From positions 62,001 to 126,000 of the forward strand of contig NZ_CAKKNB010000002.1 in NCBI RefSeq assembly GCF_918741295.1: DNA of 64,000 nucleotides, written 5' to 3'. Position 1 is the first letter of the stretch; each line of letters starts with the position of its first letter. The translations under genes and the position numbers were made by a program. Shown piece after piece: positions 23,343 to 31,049 of this stretch. Source of the stretch: Aquabacterium sp. CECT 9606. GTDB taxonomy: Bacteria > Pseudomonadota > Gammaproteobacteria > Burkholderiales > Burkholderiaceae_C. The notes beneath the pieces were generated by a model. The model had not been told where the DNA came from and ran no database searches. It was given only the letters and a program-made list of their open reading frames with translations.

Positions 23343-24044
23343 TCACTTCGCCCCAAAAAACCTCCCCCGCATCCTCCCCTCATACGCCACCAAATTCGCA
23401 TACCGCTTCACCTCCTCCTTCATCGGCGTTTCAAAATGCGGGCACAGCGCTGAGGTCAAGATCGCGAACATCATGGCGTCGGTGCCGCAAGGCTGATCAC
23501 CCATCAGATAAGGCTTGTCGCCCAACAGCGTGGCCAGCGTGGTCAAGCCGCGGTTGCCAATGGCTTGCATCTCGGCCACTGAATGGCGCCCCATGCCATG
23601 CCCATGCAAGCTGTTGCGCACGCGCCGCCTCACGAAAGCTTCCACCGGGGCGCGCACCCACCAGGGCACGGGTTTGAAAAACACCGCGGCCACCTTGGCG
23701 AAGTTGGCATCGTCCACCCAGCGCCAGTGCACGCCGATCCAATACAGGTTGTCTTCCAGCATCTTTTCCACCGCCCAAGCCGTGGCGCGTTGTTCTGCGC
23801 TCAGGCCCTGGTCAAAGTCAATGCCATATTTGCGTTCAAGGTGCCAGCGGATGAAGGTGGAATCGGCCACCACAGTGCCATCGTCATTGATGTAGGGCAG
23901 CTTGCCCTTGGGCGCCTTGAACATGCCCTTGGTGTTGACCTGGTAAGGCTGGCCGGACATCTTCAGCAAGATCTCGGCCTTCATGACGAAGGGGCTGGCG
24001 TCGGGCAGGCCAAAGGCGGCCCCGAAAGCGTAGAAGATGATCAT
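23343..24044 (-). CDS. Glutathione S-transferase family protein (FAXC/metaxin-like)
   Basis: The 233-residue cytosolic protein has a thioredoxin-fold N-terminal domain (about 1-80). It contains DASPFVMKAEILLKMSG and the GKLPYINDDGTVVADSTFI segment, where cis-Pro and the acidic-Ser glutathione-binding pair sit. The all-helical C-terminal domain includes GDKPYLMGDQPCGTDAMMFA. The latter pattern is typical of bacterial relatives of 'failed axon connections' proteins. Substrate and true enzymatic activity are unknown. The ATG at 24044 places the strand MIIFYAFG at the N-terminus, as in the family. The gene is separated by 149 bp from the FGE lipoprotein gene and is divergent from the PEP-CTERM gene. 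Confidence 0.85.
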   Translation of the reverse strand: MIIFYAFGAAFGLPDASPFVMKAEILLKMSGQPYQVNTKGMFKAPKGKLPYINDDGTVVADSTFIRWHLERKYGIDFDQGLSAEQRATAWAVEKMLEDNLYWIGVHWRWVDDANFAKVAAVFFKPVPWWVRAPVEAFVRRRVRNSLHGHGMGRHSVAEMQAIGNRGLTTLATLLGDKPYLMGDQPCGTDAMMFAILTSALCPHFETPMKEEVKRYANLVAYEGRMRGRFFGAK

Positions 24045-24163
24045 GTTCGCGAGTCTAGCGATGCCTTCCGAGTCCACAAACTAGGGGTTGTGATCACGCC
24101 AGCTTCCTCTTATTTTGAGCGTTGCCAAAGCCACCCGAACCTCAGCCAAGACAGGAGCGCCCC

Positions 24164-25189
24164 ATGGTCATTCGCCTCACCGCCGTCATGTTCGGACTCG
24201 CGCTCATGGGCCCCGCCAGCGCCGCCAACCTGCGCGCCTATGCTGGCGTGGTCGCGGGCAATGCGCAGGGCACGGGCAGCATCTTCGCCTGCGCCACCTC
24301 GGGTCCCACCATTGGCAATGGCTGGTTCGCGGGCATCAGCTTGCCCACCGAAGGATTCACCGCCTGCAACCTCAACGGCGGCATCGATGACCAGCAGGGC
24401 CCATCCGGCCCTTTGACGGCCAGCCAGAGCGCCACCGGCCCGATGGCCACCCCGGGCAGCAGTTTCACCGGTTCGGCGCAGGCCCGGTCCGATTACTGGT
24501 CACTGGGCGTGGCGGCCAATGGCACGGCCACTGGGGGCACGTCCTCATCGACCTACCACCAGGCGGCGGCCTTCGCCAGCTTCACCGACACCCTGACTTA
24601 TCAAAAGGCGGGCATCGCCACGGGCACCGCAGGCTGGACGAATTTCGCCTTCCTGGTTGAAGGCCTCATGAGCAGCGCCGCCAACCCGCCTTACACGCAA
24701 CAGGCCGATGTGCAGCTGTCCATTCGGGTGAATGGCAAGTACATCTGGGATTCCTTCCGCGCCACCGTGGTCAACGAAAATCTGCCCTATGTGCGCGGCG
24801 GGTCCACCGGCCTGCCCGGATCATTCATGTCGGGGCCGGGCAGCTTGAGCGGGTCGGCGCTGGTCAACAGCACGGCCAATTTCGAGATCCAGTGGGGCGT
24901 GCCCTTCACCGTCGAAGTGGCCTTGCTCACCAGCGTCTATCCCTGCTGCCATGGCAGTTCTTCCAGCACGGACTTCCTCAACACCGCGGTGCTCAAGGGC
25001 ATTGATGCCTATGGGCCAGGTGGCCAGGTCACGGATTTCGAGGTGACCGCCGGGTCGGGCGCGCACATCGGGCCCCAAGGCTTGGCGGCCGTGCCTGAGC
25101 CTGGCTCCTGGGCCCTGGTGTTGGGCGGATTGCTCGTCACAGGGTGGGGGGTGCGCCGTCGCCAGATGGCGTTGCAGGCAGCTCGATAG
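24164..25189 (+). CDS. PEP-CTERM sorting domain-containing exported protein
   Basis: This 341-residue exported protein has an N-terminal signal peptide (hydrophobic core VMFGLALMGPASA, cleavage near residue 21). The C-terminal PEP-CTERM tail starts at VPEPGSWALVLGG and ends in a basic cluster. PEP-CTERM proteins are processed by exosortase and attached to the cell surface or exopolysaccharide. The middle is Gly-, Ser- and Thr-rich with few charges and no enzyme motif I recognise. AGGAG lies seven bases before the ATG at 24164. No exosortase gene is in the window. The 3' end overlaps the convergent 114-residue protein gene by 53 bp. Confidence 0.88.
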   Translation: MVIRLTAVMFGLALMGPASAANLRAYAGVVAGNAQGTGSIFACATSGPTIGNGWFAGISLPTEGFTACNLNGGIDDQQGPSGPLTASQSATGPMATPGSSFTGSAQARSDYWSLGVAANGTATGGTSSSTYHQAAAFASFTDTLTYQKAGIATGTAGWTNFAFLVEGLMSSAANPPYTQQADVQLSIRVNGKYIWDSFRATVVNENLPYVRGGSTGLPGSFMSGPGSLSGSALVNSTANFEIQWGVPFTVEVALLTSVYPCCHGSSSSTDFLNTAVLKGIDAYGPGGQVTDFEVTAGSGAHIGPQGLAAVPEPGSWALVLGGLLVTGWGVRRRQMALQAAR

Positions 25190-25481
25190 CGTCCCAGCCC
25201 AGCAGTTCGGCCAGGCGCGTCACCACCCAGCCCGCCTCGGCGGGCGACACGCCCGATTCAGGCGACAGCAGCCCCCGGTGGCAGCGCACCAGCACCTCGT
25301 CCTCGGCCACGCCGATCTCGCGTTGCACGCCCTGGCAATGCTCGACCATGTGGCTGGCCAGGTCCTCACAAACCTCGTAGCGCTCGCGCACCAGGGCCAT
25401 GGGCACGGTCAAGCGGTGGCGTGCATCGGTGTGCAGGTCGTAGAACGAAGGCGGGATCTCGATTTGGTACTCGTCGGTCAT
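25137..25481 (-). CDS. Conserved-looking hypothetical protein, 114 residues
   Basis: No family was recognised. The small acidic protein begins MTDEYQIEIPPSFYDLH and contains a central helical region (LVRERYEVCEDLASHMVEHC) and a basic-acidic alternation typical of a small soluble domain. It has no signal peptide or membrane helix. Coding is supported by an ATG at a sensible place and by good codon-position bias upstream of the overlap. Its 3' end overlaps the last 53 bp of the PEP-CTERM gene in the opposite strand. It is divergent from apaG, with about 140 bp between the starts. Confidence 0.65.
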   Translation of the reverse strand: MTDEYQIEIPPSFYDLHTDARHRLTVPMALVRERYEVCEDLASHMVEHCQGVQREIGVAEDEVLVRCHRGLLSPESGVSPAEAGWVVTRLAELLGWDAIELPATPSGDGAPPTL

Positions 25482-25621
25482 GCGATGTTGTACCTCAAAG
25501 TGCCAGCGGCTTTTCGTGCCAACATGCTGGTCTGCTTGAACGGCGGCATCCCCGCGATGATCAGGGGTTATTCAACCGCCGTTTCACCAAGATTGCGCTT
25601 TGCCTTCCTAGAATGGGCCGA

Positions 25622-25996
25622 ATGAGTCATCCCCAATTCACCTGTGCGGTGGTTCCGCAGTTCCTTGAAGAACAAAGCAACCCTGCTCAGCAAGAGTATG
25701 CGTTTTCGTACACGGTCACCATCGTCAACAGCGGCGATGTGGCCGCGCAGTTGATCGGCCGGCATTGGGTCATCACCGATGCCACCGGCCATGTGGAGGA
25801 AGTGCGCGGCCTGGGCGTGGTGGGCCACCAGCCCATGCTCAAACCCGGCGAGAAGTTCGAGTACACCAGCTGGACGCGGCTGAGCACGCCGCACGGGCTG
25901 ATGCAAGGCACCTTCTTTTGCATGACCGACGAAGCACAACCTTTTGACGCGCCCATCGAGCCTTTCTCGCTGGCGCGGTCGCAGTCTTTGCATTGA
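25622..25996 (+). CDS. apaG: ApaG family protein
   Basis: The 124-residue protein matches ApaG (125 residues in E. coli), a fibronectin type III-like domain linked genetically to Co2+ resistance and Mg2+ efflux. Typical segments are EYAFSYTVTIVNSGDVAAQL, RHWVITDATGHVEEVRG and GVVGHQPMLKPGEKFEYTS. The GTFFCMTDEAQPFDAPI strand near the C-terminus also fits. The start at 25622 was taken; an in-frame ATG nine bases upstream would add three residues. The gcr gene follows after 22 bp, so the two are probably co-transcribed. Confidence 0.94.
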   Translation: MSHPQFTCAVVPQFLEEQSNPAQQEYAFSYTVTIVNSGDVAAQLIGRHWVITDATGHVEEVRGLGVVGHQPMLKPGEKFEYTSWTRLSTPHGLMQGTFFCMTDEAQPFDAPIEPFSLARSQSLH

Positions 25997-26018
25997 TTGA
26001 TGTGATGAGGACCCACGT

Positions 26019-28103
26019 TTGACTCAGGACACGACGATTCCAAAAACAAAACGGCGGTGGTTGCCGCAGCCCGGCGGCCCCGTGGACATCAGCCAATTGC
26101 TGGATTCCGCCAGTGGCGACCTGCCCTTGGCCGAGCGCCACCTGTGGCTGGTGCAATTGATGGATTGGGTTCGCTCTGGCGAGCCGGTTTCGGGCGTGAA
26201 GTACATCGTGCGGCAGTTGGCGCCGCCCTCCGAGCGCCGTGCCGGGGTCGTGGCTTTGCTGTCGGCGTTCTGGCGCGACATCGATGTGGCCGCATTGCTG
26301 GCCGACTATGGCTTTGCCGCGCGCACCTCGTTCACCGACGAGTTGGGTGAACGCCTTCGCGCGCGCTTGTTGCCCATGAGCCCGGCCACCACCGACCTGG
26401 CCAGCCTGTTCAACCTGCTGTTCAGCGACCCCAAGGACGCGAAGTGGCTGGTGCAGCTGGACGACGCGGTGCTGGCCGGGCTGGCCGGGCTGTGGCGTGA
26501 GGCCATTGACGCGATCGAATCCGAGCCGCTGGGCTGGCACGAGCCTTTCTACGACGCGATCATGTTCCTGTCCAGCCAGGTGCGGGCCGAAGGCTTTTCG
26601 CGCGAGTTGCGCGGGCGCATGGGCATGCGGGTCGACGTGGATTTCGATGGCGTGGAGTCGGGGGCCGAAGTGGCCGCCCCCACGCCCACACGCCAGGCCT
26701 TCAGGCAATTGGTGCACGTGGCCGAGAACCTGCACACCCTGGCCCTGAAGACCACCATCGGGCCCGCGCCCGATGAGCAAGTGCAAAGCACCTTGCTGCA
26801 AGAAGCGCAGTACCTGCGCGCCTTGCTGGACACCTGTGTCAAGGCGGCCCAGGGCATCCACGACCACCTGGAGTCCAACGGCATTTCGATCGACATCGTG
26901 TTCCAGATCGACCAGCTGAGCGAGCGCTGCCGGCGCATCGAGCAATTGCTGGATTGTGTGCTGTCCAGCCAACCGGCGTCCGACCTGCGCACGCTGATCG
27001 TCGACCTGATCCAGGTGGGGGCCAAACGCAGTGGCCTGCGCGCCTTGTTCACGCAGCATTACTCGCTGCTGGCGCGCAAGGTGGCCGAACGCAGCGCCGA
27101 AACCGGTGAGCACTACATCACCCGTGATCGGGCCGCCTATCTGGAGATGTTCAAGCGCGCGGCGGGCGGCGGCGCGGTGATGTCGATCACCACCTTCCTC
27201 AAGTTCGCCATCCTGGCGCTGGGCTTGTCGCCCTTCTGGAGCGGCCTGGCCGCTGGCACCAACTACGCCATCAGCTTCGTGGTGATCCTGCTGTTGCACT
27301 TCACCGTGGCCACCAAGCAACCGGCCATGACGGCACCGGCCATGGCGGCCAAGCTGGCCGACACCCGCAGCGATGAAGCGGTGGAAGGGTTCGTGGACGA
27401 GGTGGCCAACCTGATCCGCTCACAGGTGGCAGGCATCCTGGGCAATGTGCTGGTGGTGGCGCCAGTGGTGCTGGCCCTTCAGGCGCTGGCCTGGTGGGTG
27501 TTCAAGCGGCCACTGATCGATGTGCATTCAGCGCAGCACGTGCTCGAATCGCTGACCTTGCTGGGGCCATCGCTCTGGTATGCCGGCTTCACGGGCGTGC
27601 TGCTGTTCTGTTCCAGCTTGTTCGCAGGCTGGCTGGAGAACTGGTTCGTGCTGCACCGGCTGGACAGCGCCTTGCGCTGGAACCCGCGCATCCGCGCGGC
27701 CTTGGGGCCAGAGCGTGCGGTACGGTGGGCGGCCTGGTGGCGCCGCAACATCTCAAGCCTGGGCTCGAACGTGTCGCTGGGCTTGATGCTGGGCCTGGTG
27801 CCGGTGATCGCGGGCTTCTTCGCGCTGCCGCTGGATGTGCGGCACGTGACCTTGTCGACCGGTCAGCTGGCGGCGGCAGCGGGCACCCTGGGCCCGGCGG
27901 TGCTGCACCACCCTGAGTTCTGGTGGTGCGTGGCGGCCATTCCCCTGACCGGGCTGTTGAACGTGGGCGTGAGCTTCGTGCTGGCCCTGCGCGTGGCCAT
28001 GCGCTCGCGCGGCGTGCGCATCAAGGACCGGGCGCGCTTGCAGGCGGCCTTGCTGCGCCGGCTTCGTCGCCATCCTTTGAGTTTTCTGGTGCCGCCTCGC
28101 TGA
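26019..28103 (+). CDS. Gcr-type 'site-specific recombinase' family membrane protein
   Basis: The 694-residue product belongs to the betaproteobacterial family named after gonococcal Gcr (SpecificRecomb domain). Residues 1-390 are soluble and helical (LPLAERHLWLVQLMDWVRS and DYGFAARTSFTDELGERLR). About five hydrophobic segments follow between 395 and 675. I see no tyrosine- or serine-recombinase active site, and the membrane helices make the historical name doubtful. Translation appears to begin at a TTG at 26019, 22 bp after apaG, with GAGG just upstream. The 3' end overlaps a small antisense-strand gene. Confidence 0.82.
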   Translation: MTQDTTIPKTKRRWLPQPGGPVDISQLLDSASGDLPLAERHLWLVQLMDWVRSGEPVSGVKYIVRQLAPPSERRAGVVALLSAFWRDIDVAALLADYGFAARTSFTDELGERLRARLLPMSPATTDLASLFNLLFSDPKDAKWLVQLDDAVLAGLAGLWREAIDAIESEPLGWHEPFYDAIMFLSSQVRAEGFSRELRGRMGMRVDVDFDGVESGAEVAAPTPTRQAFRQLVHVAENLHTLALKTTIGPAPDEQVQSTLLQEAQYLRALLDTCVKAAQGIHDHLESNGISIDIVFQIDQLSERCRRIEQLLDCVLSSQPASDLRTLIVDLIQVGAKRSGLRALFTQHYSLLARKVAERSAETGEHYITRDRAAYLEMFKRAAGGGAVMSITTFLKFAILALGLSPFWSGLAAGTNYAISFVVILLLHFTVATKQPAMTAPAMAAKLADTRSDEAVEGFVDEVANLIRSQVAGILGNVLVVAPVVLALQALAWWVFKRPLIDVHSAQHVLESLTLLGPSLWYAGFTGVLLFCSSLFAGWLENWFVLHRLDSALRWNPRIRAALGPERAVRWAAWWRRNISSLGSNVSLGLMLGLVPVIAGFFALPLDVRHVTLSTGQLAAAAGTLGPAVLHHPEFWWCVAAIPLTGLLNVGVSFVLALRVAMRSRGVRIKDRARLQAALLRRLRRHPLSFLVPPR

Positions 28104-28206
28104 CCTCGGGCAGCTCGCCCTTGGCGCGGCCCGAGAACATGGTCCACCACATGAGAAACAAGAAGAGGGCCAGTGCGCCCACGGCTTCCAACACAATCAG
28201 CCACAT
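28021..28206 (-). CDS. Small single-span membrane protein
   Basis: This is a 61-residue protein with one strong transmembrane helix (WLIVLEAVGALALFLFLMWW) at the N-terminus, followed by a short polar, Ala/Pro/Glu-rich tail. I recall similar small proteins in other Burkholderiales near mltA but cannot name a function. The ATG at 28206 abuts the divergent mltA ATG in the palindrome CATATG; a GTG four codons upstream (28218) is the alternative and would overlap mltA. The 3' end overlaps the last 83 bp of gcr. Confidence is moderate because of these overlaps. Confidence 0.6.
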   Translation of the reverse strand: MWLIVLEAVGALALFLFLMWWTMFSGRAKGELPEVSEAAPENSKDGDEAGAARPPASAPGP

Positions 28207-29412
28207 ATGACGGTTCACCAGTTTTGTAAGCGGGCCACGGCGGCCCTGATGGTAGGCAGCCTTGCGGCTTGCGGCAGTGGTCCTTCACTGCGTTCCTCGG
28301 CCCCCATTGTCGCGCGCGCACCGGCCGTGGCGCCGGGCACGGTCTTGCCCCAACCTGATGGGCGTGGCGACCTGGTGCGGCCTCGCGCTTTGTGGACCCC
28401 GGCCCAGTACACCGATCTGCCTGGCTGGTCGCAAGACCGCGTGAGCGAGTCGTGGCCGGCTTTGTGGCACAGCTGCCAGCGGCCCGGCCCAGGCTGGGCC
28501 ACGGTGTGCGCCGAGGTGCGCGAGCTGGGGGCCGACTGGGGCCGCCAGGTGGCCGATGATTTTGTACGGCAATGGCTGGAAGGGCATCTGCGCCCCTGGC
28601 GCCTGAACACACTGGATGGCCAGACCACAGGTTTGCTGACGGGTTATTTCGAACCCCTGCTGGACGCGCGCCGCAAGCCCGATGCGCGCTTTCAATACCC
28701 GCTCTACCGCGCCCCGGCCGACCTGGGCGTGCGCAAGCCGCACTTCACACGCGCAGAGCTGGACAGCTTGCCTGAAGCGCGGGCCTCGGTCGCGGGCCGC
28801 GAGGTGGTCTACCTGGCCGACCCGCTGGATGCCTTGCTGATCCAGGTGCAGGGCTCAGGCCGCGTGCGCTTGCAAGATGAGTTGACGGCCCAGGGGCAGC
28901 CCCGCACGGTGCGCCTGGCCTTTGCCGGCCACAACGACCAGCCTTACCAATCGGTGGCGCGCTGGCTGGTAGACCAAGGCGCCTTCTCGCTGGAGCAGGC
29001 TTCCTGGCCCGCGATCCGAGCCTGGGCCTTGCAGAACCCGCAGCGGGTGCCCGAGATGCTGCGCGCCAATCCCCGCATGGTCTTCTTCAAGGAAGAGGCT
29101 TTGGTCGATCCGCAAGCAGGTCCGGTCGGGGCGCAAGGCGTGCCCTTGATCCCTGGCCGTTCGGTGGCCGTGGACCGCGAGGCCGTGCCGCTGGGCACCC
29201 CCATGTGGCTGGACTCGACGGTGCCTCAACCGTGGAACCCGACCCCACCCGCACCTCAATCCCTGCAGCGCCTGGTGCTGGCGCAAGACACGGGCGGGGC
29301 CATCATTGGCGGCGTGCGGGCCGACTACTTCTGGGGTTGGGGCGACGAGGCCCTGGCACAGGCAGGCCGCACCAAACAGCCCATGTCGGCCTGGGTGTTG
29401 TGGCCCCGCTGA
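28207..29412 (+). CDS. mltA: Membrane-bound lytic murein transglycosylase A
   Basis: MltA cleaves peptidoglycan to 1,6-anhydromuropeptides in the periplasm. The 401-residue protein is a lipoprotein (lipobox SLAAC, Cys22). It has the MltA barrel domain (about 125-290, with TGLLTGYFEPLLDARRKPD and ALLIQVQGSGRV). The C-terminal 3D domain contains VLAQDTGGAIIGGVRADYFW, which carries the catalytic Asp. The ATG at 28207 is directly divergent from the small membrane protein. In Burkholderiales mltA commonly sits near apaG and rpe, as here. Confidence 0.94.
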   Translation: MTVHQFCKRATAALMVGSLAACGSGPSLRSSAPIVARAPAVAPGTVLPQPDGRGDLVRPRALWTPAQYTDLPGWSQDRVSESWPALWHSCQRPGPGWATVCAEVRELGADWGRQVADDFVRQWLEGHLRPWRLNTLDGQTTGLLTGYFEPLLDARRKPDARFQYPLYRAPADLGVRKPHFTRAELDSLPEARASVAGREVVYLADPLDALLIQVQGSGRVRLQDELTAQGQPRTVRLAFAGHNDQPYQSVARWLVDQGAFSLEQASWPAIRAWALQNPQRVPEMLRANPRMVFFKEEALVDPQAGPVGAQGVPLIPGRSVAVDREAVPLGTPMWLDSTVPQPWNPTPPAPQSLQRLVLAQDTGGAIIGGVRADYFWGWGDEALAQAGRTKQPMSAWVLWPR

Positions 29413-29416
29413 TGGA

Positions 29417-29860
29417 TCAGTAGGTCTTGTACGGCAAAAACTTGCCCGACATCACGATGCTGACCCGGTCGCCCATCGGGTTGGCTTCGCGCTGCAGGTC
29501 CATCTTGAAATCGATGGCGCTCATGATGCCGTCGCCAAACTCCTCGTGGATCAGCGCCTTGAAGGTGGTGCCATACACGCTGATCAGTTCGTAGAAGCGG
29601 TAGATGAGCGGATCGGTCGGCACCGACGTGGGCAGTGAGCCCTTGTAGGGCACTTCCTGCAACCACAGCTTGGCCTCGTCGGGCAGGCCGAAGACCTCGG
29701 CGATGGTGGCGGCCTGCTCGGCGCTGAAGGTCATCTGCCCCAGGCAGCCAGCAGTCACCCACTCCTTGCTCAGGCCCACTTTGGTGGCCACATCAGACCA
29801 CTTCAAGCCCTTGCGGACTTTGGCTTCGATGATGAGGTCGGTCACGTCTTCGCGGTTCAT
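29417..29860 (-). CDS. cynS: Cyanate hydratase (cyanase)
   Basis: Cyanase converts cyanate and bicarbonate to ammonia and CO2. The 147-residue protein shows the helical DNA-binding-like N-terminus and the catalytic domain. The active-site residues are visible as Arg88, Glu91 (YRFYELISVYGTTFKAL) and Ser114 (GDGIMSAIDF), exactly eight less than Arg96, Glu99 and Ser122 of the E. coli enzyme. The ATG at 29860 matches the usual Burkholderiales N-terminus; one at 29881 would add seven residues. It lies 21 bp after a DUF1348 gene in the same direction. No cyanate transporter or CynR is next to it. Confidence 0.96.
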   Translation of the reverse strand: MNREDVTDLIIEAKVRKGLKWSDVATKVGLSKEWVTAGCLGQMTFSAEQAATIAEVFGLPDEAKLWLQEVPYKGSLPTSVPTDPLIYRFYELISVYGTTFKALIHEEFGDGIMSAIDFKMDLQREANPMGDRVSIVMSGKFLPYKTY

Positions 29861-29881
29861 GGTGCTGCTTCTTTCGTTCAT

Positions 29882-30298
29882 TCACAGTTGGCGTTCGGAT
29901 TCAAGGATGGCAACGTCGTTGATGCTGGCTTCGCGCCGCGCCATGAAGCCGCTTTCGTCGAAGGTCCAGTTCTCATTGCCATGGGCGCGCCACCACTGGC
30001 CGGCATCGTCGTGGTACTCGTATTCAAAGCACACGGCGATGCGGTTCGCGGTGAAGGCGAACAGGCGCTTCTTCAACTTGTACTGGTGCTCCTTGGCCCA
30101 CTTGCGGGCCAGGAAGTCCTTGATGGCCTCGCGGCCCTGCAGGAACTCGCTGCGGTTGCGCCACCACGAGTCCTCGGTATAGGCCTTGGCGCAGCGCTCG
30201 GGGTCTTTGGAGTTCCAGGCGTCTTCGGCCATCTGGACCTTCAAGCGCGCGGTCTCTTCGGTGAAAGGCGGCAGGGGTGGGCGGGTGATCGTTGTCAT
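29882..30298 (-). CDS. DUF1348 / NTF2-like family protein
   Basis: This 138-residue small cytosolic protein has the cone-shaped NTF2-like fold of the DUF1348 family. Typical segments are [56 protein letters not shown] and [20 protein letters not shown]. The biochemical role of the family is not established. It is the first gene of a two-gene unit with cynS, whose start lies 21 bp beyond its stop. Joint expression with cyanase suggests a link to cyanate or nitrogen stress, which is inference. Confidence 0.85.
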   Translation of the reverse strand: MTTITRPPLPPFTEETARLKVQMAEDAWNSKDPERCAKAYTEDSWWRNRSEFLQGREAIKDFLARKWAKEHQYKLKKRLFAFTANRIAVCFEYEYHDDAGQWWRAHGNENWTFDESGFMARREASINDVAILESERQL

Positions 30299-30380
30299 GG
30301 CTTCACTGTAGACAGGCCGGGCACATCACGCCATCACGGCATCTGTGATTCGTTTGTAGGGCTGGCCCTACAGGCCTCGG

Positions 30381-31049
30381 TTAAACAATGCTGACCACCT
30401 GTTGGCGCACCGCATACAGGGCCAGCTCCACGTCGTTGCGTGCGCCGGTCTTGTCCAGGATGCGGGCCCGGTAGGTGGACACGGTGTTGGACGACAGGGC
30501 CAGCTGCGCGGCAATCTGGCCCACGCTGCGGCCTTCGGCCAGCAGCAGGAAAACCTGGTGCTCGCGCCGTGACAAGGCCTCGTGCGCGGGCTTGTCGCGC
30601 ACTTCGCTCAAGGACGTGGCCAGGGCCTCGGCCACGCTGGCCGTCAGGTAGATGCCACCGGCAGCGGCCTTGCGCAGGGCCATCACCATCTCGTCAGGGT
30701 CGGCGCTTTTGTTGAGGTAGCCCGAGGCGCCCGCGCGCAGGCATCGCACGGCGAACTGCTTGTCGGGGTAGGTGCTGAGCATCAGCACGGCCAGCTTGGG
30801 GTATTCGGCCTTGAGTTGCTTGAGCACGTCCAACCCATCGCGCCCGGGCATGGCGATGTCCAGCATCACCACGTCCAGGCCCGGGCCGCCTTGTGCGTCC
30901 ATCAACTGGCGCACCCGCTGCAGCGCCTGCACACCATCGGCCGCGTCGGCGACCACGGCCAGGTCGTCCACATCGCCCAGCACCTGGCGCAGGCCTTGGC
31001 GCACGATCAGGTGGTCGTCCACCAGCATGACCTGGATGGGGGCGCTCAT
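30381..31049 (-). CDS. NarL/LuxR-type response regulator
   Basis: This 222-residue cytoplasmic regulator has an N-terminal receiver domain with acidic pocket Asp11 and Asp12, phospho-acceptor Asp64 (VMLDIAMPG) and a Lys in GYLNKSADP. The C-terminal LuxR-type helix-turn-helix (about 155-215) contains LSRREHQVFLLLAEGRSVGQ and SSNTVSTYRARILDK. Its ATG overlaps the stop of the upstream histidine kinase gene by four bases, so the two form a translationally coupled two-component pair. Targets are unknown; the divergent cynS region across a short gap is not obviously related. Confidence 0.92.
   Translation of the reverse strand: MSAPIQVMLVDDHLIVRQGLRQVLGDVDDLAVVADAADGVQALQRVRQLMDAQGGPGLDVVMLDIAMPGRDGLDVLKQLKAEYPKLAVLMLSTYPDKQFAVRCLRAGASGYLNKSADPDEMVMALRKAAAGGIYLTASVAEALATSLSEVRDKPAHEALSRREHQVFLLLAEGRSVGQIAAQLALSSNTVSTYRARILDKTGARNDVELALYAVRQQVVSIV

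Noticed and set aside
26019-28103. Treating the Gcr-type protein as a mobile-element recombinase
   Set aside because: It is a multi-span membrane protein without tyrosine or serine recombinase active-site motifs, so no mobile element is called.
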